From positions 25,934,533 to 25,998,532 of the forward strand of contig OX638369.1 of the NCBI GenBank assembly GCA_951812925.1: 64,000 nucleotides of DNA. The letters are read 5' to 3'. The first letter of the stretch is position 1, and every line of letters begins with the position of its first letter. The notes below the pieces were generated by a model. It did no database searches and was not told where the DNA came from. It worked only from the letters and a program-made list of their open reading frames with translations. The DNA is from Calliopum simillimum (lineage: Eukaryota; Arthropoda; Insecta; Diptera; Lauxaniidae). Shown here piece by piece: positions 56,113 through 64,000 of the stretch. A program made the position numbers and the translations under genes.

Positions 56113-58235
56113 ACAACCAAGTACAGAGGAATTGGTTTTACATTCGTGCATTTTAAGATTCGAAAGTTCCAAAACATTTCCTAAATTTTTTATCAAAAAG
56201 AGATTGCTGCTGATATTTTCTTTTGAATTTTTGCACCATTATTCCAACAGCTTTTAAACTTCTTCTTTACTTTTTGTTTTTAACTTCAGTTTTTCTTTAA
56301 ATATTTATTTAAAATTGAGGTTTCTTAAGGGCTATAAAACATTTTTTAAACATTCGCATTTGTTAAAAAAATATACCAAAGCATTAATAACAAAGCGACG
56401 CGACCTCAAAACGTATCACAACTAAATCAAGACAAATTTATCGACAACATATGGACCATGCTGCCAAAAAACGATATATCTACATAAGCATACGAGATAT
56501 ATATCGAATCATATCTCACAACTTAATTTGTTCATCAAAATAAAACAAAAAACGAAAACATTTGAAATCATGAGCGAACAAAATAGTAATAAATTTAATT
56601 AATTTATCAAAATATTTGTAGAATAAATATATCTAGGTATTTAGAAAATAAAATAAAAATTAAGAAAAAAAGAAAAAGAAATTTATAAATAATAGAAATT
56701 AAGAAATTATTATGCAGACATCTGTGGGTATTCCAAGAAAAAAAAAAAAAAAAAAAAAAATCGGAAGACTTAATCTTCATAACGATAATTACTGACTGGC
56801 GTGCCGAACAAATAAACGCTCATATTTTATACATTTTAACGGAACAAATTGTAGAATTTATAAAATTTTCGAGATGAAACAATTTGGTGAATACCACCTA
56901 CCTCTCTACTTGTTACTTTTATATAGAGACAAAAAAGCAAATTTAAATCAAATCTTAAATTGTCGAAACTATTAGGCAAAATAATAAATTAAAAATTCCA
57001 CAAATTCTTCTACAAATAAACTGAGGAAAATTTTAAATTGTAGCAACAAACAAAACGTTGCAGTTGGGGAGATTTTTTCAAAAGCGAATCTTACGTGCTT
57101 CGAAAACAGCGCAACGATCTATCTATTCGATTTGATCGTAGGTAGGAACGCGTTCTTATTATTGACACTACCTAATCGTCGTTGTGTTCTTGTTTTCATC
57201 GTTGTCATGTGTTCCATATGATGTGCTTTGTCGCTGTTCTCTGTTCCCATCATAATAATAATTTTCATCTAATAGCTCCAAGTTGTCTAATAAATATTTC
57301 AAAATCTCACATTTAACATGAGCGTAAAGAAATCATAAAACATTAAAAATAAAAGTTGTCAATGCTGTTGACTTCTTGGCTTGGGGTGAACATTTAAAAA
57401 AAAAAAATATTTATTATTTTATTAATATTTTTCGAAAGCATTCCGTGTGAGTGTGTGTGATTTTTTTTTATTATTTGATGTAATTTAAAAAATATAAAAC
57501 CATCTGGTTGGTACATGCAACTGTATGTTTTTATTGAAAATTTTATTTTTAAAATTTTTGTTATTTTGATTTGGTCGAGCTGTTAGGGAATTTTTTTAAC
57601 TTGATTTTGCTGGGTGTTTACTATTTTTCTGCTTAGATAATCTGTATACTAAAGTTGCCAACTGTTTTTCTTTAGGGAGGCAAAAGTTCTTTCATTTGCT
57701 GAAATACAATATTTGTTGAAAAAATTAAAATTTTTTTATGGCATTCTACAGAAAATACCTCAATTAAGAAATCTTCTGTATATTTTTTGAAAACAAGTTT
57801 GACTGGTGGTTAGGGTGGCGGTAATTGCGTAAGCAAAAACCTCACATAGAACAACTAGGTACATAGCGTTAAGTTTGACTGGTAAATGACACAGCTTGTT
57901 AAATTAAAAGATTTTTTTCTAAAAAAAAAAATGTCTGAAGAAAACTTTCTAAGCATAGCATGTTTCGGAAAGAATTACTGCTCCTCAACCACACAAGCAA
58001 TCGGCGTAAAACAAAAACAGGTGACAGTTTACATACCCATCTAGTTTTAATATTTTTTGACGGATATTTTTTTAACCAAATAAAAGTTATTTTAAAAATT
58101 CTGAGAAAAATGTTTCAAAAATGAGAATCTGGAAAATGCAAAGTTTCTTTAAAGCAGAAAAAGTGATTCCAGCACATTCTAGGCAGCACTCAAAAACGTA
58201 CAGATAGTTCAGATTCATTATTTTACAAAAGTAAA
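56113..58235. other. no gene seen
   Basis: Long AT-rich stretch with A runs (56740-56760). A somewhat GC-richer block at 57050-57250 has no supported exon. Confidence 0.45.
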
Positions 58236-58236
58236 A

Positions 58237-58708
58237 TACGTGGGCTGCTATATATATTTTTGGCCTAGGCAACACTTATGTCAATAGCTAAAATCTGGCA
58301 ACACCATAATAAAGTTCGACATTTTTAAGCATAAAAGTCGTCCAAAAACGGCCGTTGTACCAGAGAACATTGATGCCGTGCGTGAACTGATAATGCAAGA
58401 TCGTCATGTCACATACCGTGAGATAGAGGAATCCTTGGGCATTTCTCCCACCAGCATACATTCGATATTGCATGAACACCTGGCCATAAAAAAGGTTTTT
58501 TCTCGTTGGAAACCCCATGATAAATTATGGGGTTTCGCTTAAATTAACAATGGAAAAATTAATTTTCTTAACTCACTGTAAACAAAACAAATAGCACTTG
58601 TACATCAAAACGTTTTGAGTACGTTTATGCTAAAAAGTGTCAAACTTTATTATGGTGTTGCCAGATTTTAGCTATTGACATTAGTGTTGCCTAGGCCAGA
58701 AATATATA
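58237..58708 (+). mobile_element. mariner-derived element with long inverted ends, split by another element
   Basis: Terminal repeats of at least 75 bp: GGCCTAGGCAACAC, GTCAATAGCTAAAATCTGGC and AACACCATAATAAAGTT at the left, mirrored at 58640-58700. The outermost part of the right end is displaced to about 60814-60835 (complement ATAGGCTACTATATA) by the insertion at 58709. The interior holds a mariner helix-turn-helix fragment. Confidence 0.8.
58333..58542 (+). pseudogene. mariner transposase N-terminal fragment, open frame
   Basis: About 70 codons without a stop: SRPKTAVVPENIDAVRELIM, then QDRHVTYREIEESLGISPTS, then IHSILHEHLAIKKVFSRW. This is the second helix-turn-helix region of mariner transposases. 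The catalytic domain is entirely absent, so it cannot be an active transposase. Confidence 0.88.
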
Positions 58709-60813
58709 TGGGTGATTCTTAGATAACTGTGCTTTTTCGAGTTGTAAAATTGGCAGAAAATTTTTTTGGATTTTTGCAAGTTTCTTCATGCTATCTTATG
58801 TAAACACACTCTTAAAACTCACCTTTTAAGTAGATCAATTACAAGTGGGAATTTACGGCTTTGAGGTCGAAATTAAGAAATTTTGCTGCCACGTTTGTGA
58901 CCAAATTGCCACGTTTGTGACATTTTAGCCACAGTATGGAAAAATTATGGTTTTGAAGCGTTTTGATGAGAGATATATTGCATATAATGACAAATTTACA
59001 CTTCAAGACTAATTTTGCAACAGTGTCATGTCTCCAGTGGTCCATTTTTTTTAAACCCTATCGCCCTAAAGATCAACAATGGTTTCCTGTTCTCTGTTTT
59101 TATAGCCGTTTATGGTGGATTAGGATCTCCTTATTACGAATCTGATCTTGATTTTTTTCTATTACATCAGTATCCTTAGTTATCCTTGCTCAAAAGTGAA
59201 AAAATCACAGTTTTGACATCTACTTAATAAAAACAGCCACAAGTAAAATTAATTTTTGTCAATGAGTTCAGACAGCCGAATTTATTATCAACAAGACATA
59301 ATTTACCGTTTTTCAATTGGATTCCTAGTTTCCGAGTTATAAGCCTTTAAAAAAAGGATACCTCTCAATAACACACAAAGGATTTTCTGGACCGAAAAAT
59401 TAACAAAAATGGTAAGTTTTATTATTTTTATCAAAAATATAATTAATCACAAAAATTTTAAGCCCTTGCAGACTAAAATCGGATGAAAAAATAAGGCTCT
59501 ATTGTAGATTTAGTGAATGAGCAGATGAAATTTTGATTCTGTTAATTTGCAAAGCAATAGTTTAGTAGGCTTATTTACTAAATCTAGCATAGAACTGTAA
59601 TTTTTCATGCGATTATGGTCAGTAAGGTCTCGAAATTTTTGTAATTGAACATGTTATTGACAAAAATAATAAAACTTGATTTTTTGTAACTTTTGGGTCT
59701 CGAAAAATCTTTTGTATGTTATCGAAAGATGTCCTTATTTTAAACGCTTATAACTCGAAAGCTGGGAATACAATTGAAAAACGGTAAATTATGTCTTGTT
59801 GACAATAAATTTGGCTGTCTGAATCCATTGACAAAAATTAATTTTACTTGTTGTTGTTTTTGTTCTATAGCTTTAAGTAGATGTCAAAACAGTGATTTTT
59901 TCACTTTTGAGCAAGGATAACTCAGGATTCTGATGGTGTAGAAAAATTTTTGTATTAAAAACATAATTAATAGCCTTCAACTGAACATCTGTACACTCAA
60001 ACTTTATATCGAAATATGTTTTTTGCAGACCGATAAAAAGTGCCACGTTTGTGACATTTTTGATGCGCCACGTTTGTGACATTTTTGTAGTTTATCGCTC
60101 ACTGAAAAGCACGCTTTTGAGTTCAAGATTTTTCCGAAAGAATTTGGGGTCATGTATGCAAATCCTACAAAAAAATTGTTTCATGCATAAAATAAAATGT
60201 ACTACCTGGGAGTGCCGAGTGCCACGTTTGTGACCATAATTTTTAAAAAAAACTGCTTTTGTTTATAATCTGCCCTATAAAACGCAAACAGATTTCTTTT
60301 TGGACTCGTCTTGACATGATGACCTTTGGGTGATGGATAGTGATCAGAACTAATGCATATGTATTGCAATCTATTGACTGAAACAGTAGTACCATGCAGT
60401 AGTAGCATAATGCTTTCCAGAAATTTTTTTTTTCCAAAACTAGGGGACAGTTTTCAATTCGAAATTGTGCCCTCTAAAAATTGTTTAAAACTGCAGATGA
60501 GCTCATAATATTGTAGCCTTAAGTATTTACTTAATATGTGTAGTAACTTTTTTTCTGTTCTATTGCCGTTTTTTGGTAGTTTTTCATCGTTTTGTGTATA
60601 AAAAGTAGGGGTAGGACATGCCACGTTTGTGACATTTGGGGTATATTTGCAAACTTTCAAAGTAGACCAATAAATATTTGGTGGTAAAATTGATCCGCTC
60701 TATTAGAAAAACATAGTTTCTAACTTATAGCGTCATTTTTTAAGAAAAAAAGCCTACTGTATAGGTGAAATCGCCAGAGGACACAAAAAGTACAGTTATC
60801 TGAGAATCACCCA
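58709..60813. mobile_element. 2.1-kb TA-flanked element with GCCACGTTTGTGAC words
   Basis: Ends TGGGTGATTCTTAGATAACT and (complement) TGGGTGATTCTCAGATAACT, flanked by TA (58707-58708 and 60814-60815). It contains GCCACGTTTGTGAC six times, all on the plus strand (58888, 58908, 60042, 60067, 60221, 60620), mostly followed by ATTTT or CAAA. A large inverted repeat occupies its middle. No transposase frame. Inserted into the right end of the mariner-derived element. Confidence 0.85.
59171..59935. repeat. central hairpin inside the 58709 element
   Basis: TTATCCTTGCTCAAAAGTGA, TTTTGACATCTACTTAA, AATTTACCGTTTTTCAATTG and others at the left are mirrored at 59700-59935. The pairing continues into the centre (TAGATTTAGT near 59505 with ACTAAATCTA near 59578). 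Confidence 0.8.
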
Positions 60814-60835
60814 TATAGTAGCCTATACGTACCCG

Positions 60836-61163
60836 TCTGCAAACTTCTGCAAATATTTTTAATATGTACAGAAAACAATTTTTGAATAAGTGAAAGTCAA
60901 CACAAAAGTTTTTTTCAATCATTTTCCAAGTGCGATAAATTGAAGTGAATCAATCGAAAAGCTGAATGCAATCTATATTTATGCAGTAAATTTATTATAT
61001 TTTGTGATTCAAAACCGAATGCAACCAAAATGTTTACACAGCATAATTTGCTTATTGCTTTTCAAAGTCGGTTGTGGGCACTCAATTGGATCGGGTGTGC
61101 GCACCCCTCTTTTTTTTATTTAAAGCGTGTGTTTTACTGAAATACCGTCGTGGATGCCAACAT
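60836..61163. other. no gene seen
   Basis: Contains one GGTTGTGGGCACTC near 61073, similar to the word of the 30106 element, but no bounded element. Confidence 0.4.
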
Positions 61164-61165
61164 TA

Positions 61166-61696
61166 GAGTAAGGGAGGGAAATATGGACTACGTGGGTAAT
61201 ATGAACCACACGGTTATTTTCCACTGCATAGGATTTACCGTCATTCATGTTCAAACTTTACGATAATATCTTAAGCTTATAAAAGTGCGATCTTAGCGTT
61301 CAGTGAAGTCGCATATTGCTGTGAATTTGTTTTTTCAAAAAAAATTTGATTATTTCACTTTAAAGACATCGTGTTTTTAAATAAATCATTAATTTTATAA
61401 AGTCAGTGAGTACCATTTATAATTACTGAGCACAAATTAGTTCATTAACCACAAGAGGTTTTTATAAAAAACTATTTATTTCACCAACACGTGCTGTGGG
61501 TAATATGGACCACCAAAGAGAAAAGTCTCAAAAACAAATGTATTTTTTATCTTCTTCAGATGGGGAATCAAGCTGCAGTTTTCATGACATGTGGCAATAT
61601 GGACTATATAGTCCATATAACACTATGTTTTGTTTTATGTTTTTTGAGTTTTATTTAAAAAAGAAAGATTGGTGGTCCATATTTCCTCTCTTACCC
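61166..61696. mobile_element. 531-bp TA-flanked element with AATATGGACCAC words
   Basis: Ends GAGTAAGGGAGGGAAATATG and (complement) GGGTAAGAGAGGAAATATGG, flanked by TA (61164-61165 and 61697-61698). AATATGGACTAC, AATATGAACCAC, AATATGGACCAC and AATATGGACTAT recur on the plus strand, with inverted GTGGTCCATATT at the right. Confidence 0.87.
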
Positions 61697-61698
61697 TA

Positions 61699-63300
61699 TT
61701 ATTTACTCCACTTTAACGTTTCAGAGAAAGCTTCTCTTTCGGAAACTTTTAGACAGAATACACTGAAGATCTTCTTTTGTTGCTTTCATCACTCAAGATA
61801 TATTCACGAAAGCAATGCAACCAAATTGAGTTTTGTAAAGTGAATGAAACAATGTATTGAAACTGCACCACTTGTATGTAGCACCATACATAAACTTACA
61901 CTGTTAGAAGTCGTTCATATATTCCAGATGATAATTCTATATAAAATCAAAAGTGTGCAAGTGCTAGTTCCTCAGTATCTACCGGAAGTACTTTGTGTGT
62001 GCGTTTTTTTTTTTTTTGGAAACATTTTTAAATACAACAAAACAAATCACATAACAAGATGTCAACTTCAAAGGAGTTTTAATTGTGGTGTTGTGAAACC
62101 ATTTGTAACCGAACACATGTGCCACTTGAAGAAAATAAAATATCTTACCTTAATACTACAAATGTTTCGAAAAAAAAAAAAAACCAAAGTATAAAGGATT
62201 CAAATATTTTCACGTACACATCATGTGTTTATGAAATTTTAACAACAGAAATTTTCTCAATATGTCGTTGTTTATTTTCAAGATATACTTAAGCCATTAT
62301 AGTAGCTAATTAGTTCCTTTCTTTGATTTTTTCTGGATTCTGAGTTTTCGTTGAAACTTCTAATTTTATCTTTTACACTTGTATCCTTACGTTCCAAGTC
62401 ATCAGCCACTGAAGTTAAGGTATGTTAACTTCATATAAAAGACAAAAATATGTTTGAATTAAGTCGAAATACCTTTACTTCAATGGATAATAACTCAGAC
62501 TCTAATGTTACAATTGGAAAAACTAAATAAGTAGAGTTCAAAAATCATGTTTTTCTGATGCCATTGTCAAAAATAGCATAGCATCAATTAGACATCCATT
62601 TTGGCACTTTGAAGAATTTTAAGAATAAATTGTTTGAAATTACTCTTTACGTTTAAATAAATTGTCGCCTAGAAATATGCATTAAAAATTAATCTTAGCT
62701 TGCATACCATTCTGAATTGGGCTGGCTGCAATATTTTGTAAAATATATTGCATATTTTTAGGCACTATATTAGCATTTCATATATTCATTAGTGTCACGA
62801 TTTATCCCATGTCTGAAGTGAATAAAAATTCTGCAAATTTGATTTTTGTTATTTCAGAGCATTAAGTGTTGATTTGTCGAAAAAGCAGGCACAATACAAA
62901 AAAAGTATCAATATAGCTTCACACGACAAACCAAATGTTTTGCTCTTAAATGATAACATCCAAAATGTTACCCAGAAGTTAAGCGTATAATTTAGATAAA
63001 TAGATACAAATAATGTGGCACGTGTCCCTATAGCTATTTTTCATAGCATAAACATCTTAAATTTAAATAGCAACATAATTGAATTTAACCCTAAAAACAA
63101 AACTCTATCAGCGGCAGGAGCAGCTACTGGCCCCAGTAAAGATTATCAACATGTAGATGTTTTTAACTAAAAGTAACGATTTTCCACCAAAATAATAATT
63201 CCATTAAACATTTCGCTCAATATCACGTACGCAGTTTATTGCAACAAATTAAGCGCGTGTAATAAAAGCTGGAAACTCAGCGCTGGCAACATAATCGATC
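61699..63300. other. no gene seen
   Basis: AT-rich. The 115-116 codon frames at 61496-62194 overlap repeat sequence or T/A runs and show no domain. Confidence 0.45.
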
Positions 63301-63313
63301 AACAGTCAGTTGC

Positions 63314-63683
63314 GCGCATGCGCAATGAAAACTCCTTCTCGGCACCTTATAAATATTCAAAGGCTGTTAGCTTGCGCAAAATGCACAAGTATATGAAATT
63401 TTATAGAGGGGGGCAAAATTTCGAAAGAGCAGGAACAAAAAAATTTTTTTTTTCTTTTAATTTTTTGAACTCAATACATTTCAATTACCGCATCAAGGAA
63501 TAAGCAACCTACCACTACGTAGAAATGGTCAAGAGAATTCTGCGAAAACCCTTAACGTCGATCGACAAGTGGTATAGAGTACAGGTAGGGCGTGTGTTGG
63601 TCAACCGTCTCGATGACTGTGCCTGGCTGGCTGCACCTTGCGTTGCAGGACAATTAAACGCATGAGAGATAGCGCGCATGCGC
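63314..63683. promoter_or_regulatory. pair of GCGCATGCGC palindromes in a GC-richer block
   Basis: GCGCATGCGC occurs exactly at 63314-63323 and 63674-63683 in the only strongly CG-containing part of the right end. This palindrome is the known binding core of NRF-1, whose fly homologue is erect wing. The block could be a promoter of a gene beyond the right edge. No exon is supported. Confidence 0.35.
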
Positions 63684-64000
63684 AGCCACTGTGCACAATT
63701 TGCGCACCACCATGTGAAAATGAGTACGTGCGGGAAGGGTACAAAGTATGCGGGAGCATGGAAGAGAAGCATATGGTTGGAGAGTGATGTCAAAAAAATG
63801 TGTATGCCAAAAAATGAAGAACACTCATTTTGGCCTCTTCAAATATAATGGGTTTATTTGGTATAGAAAATGTGGCGATACATCGATTTTTTTAATATAA
63901 ATAATCTCCTGAAGAAAATTTCCATTGTATCAAAAAAGGAACAATAGTGGGTGTTGGACATCAATTGGGAGTATTTTGAAAAAAAAAAAAAATAAAAAAT

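Noticed and set aside
61496..62194. 115- and 116-codon plus frames
   Set aside because: The first starts inside the TA-flanked element using its AATATGGACCAC word; the second depends on long T and A runs.
1..64000. CRISPR array or other prokaryotic defence system
   Set aside because: The spaced words here have irregular spacing and sit inside transposons; gene structure is clearly that of an animal nuclear genome.

Overview
The window looks like nuclear DNA of a higher dipteran fly. Very AT-rich, repeat-choked sequence carries a mitochondrial ribosomal protein L10 gene and a Mohawk-type TALE homeobox gene, both close to Drosophila orthologues, with short 58-112 bp introns. A large-genome cyclorrhaphan such as a tephritid fruit fly fits, but the species cannot be fixed from the sequence alone. 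There are no bacterial features, rRNA genes or CRISPR arrays.

Host genes are few. From left to right: two minus-strand exons of an ASH/Hydin-type (ciliary) domain gene (436-833); mRpL10 on the plus strand with a probable GC-AG intron (3514-4390); the last two coding exons of a Mohawk gene on the minus strand (6976-7252 and 10011-11003), whose 5' exon(s) were not found; the first two coding exons of an unidentified plus-strand gene (34165-34432); a broken small gene with a mitochondrial-leader-like start (47763-48243); and a small spliced gene (51928-52242) followed by a damaged, probably related copy (54129-54415).

Almost everything else is transposon-derived and mostly non-autonomous. I could resolve insertion boundaries for many elements from target-site duplications (TSDs): a Foldback-type element with a 9-bp TSD (870-1543); hAT-type elements with exact 8-bp duplications (14010-14266, 22461-23528, 26594-29300, 36428-36600, 40074-42056, 42508-42659, 49456-50410, 55187-56076); and TA-flanked elements (7319-9379, 7650-8371, 26919-27807, 28626-28772, 30106-30949, 32365-33048, 35707-35986, 58709-60813, 61166-61696). 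Decayed transposase or polyprotein coding remains for hAT, mariner, pogo/Tigger and Ty1/copia. Many insertions are nested, and in two places a sister arm or sister copy supplies the empty or near-empty site.

The most unusual theme is that many of these unrelated non-autonomous elements each carry their own 10-16 bp word repeated several times inside them. Examples are GAAATAACGCCC, CGGTTGTGGGCCACC, AATGTGGTATAC, AATATGGACCAC, GCCACGTTTGTGAC and GTAACGCGAGTTACC. In the pogo-like group the word also lies in the terminal repeat, which suggests binding sites for element-specific transposases. The other candidate novelty is the pair of small genes near 52-54 kb, both interrupted by an in-frame TGA.
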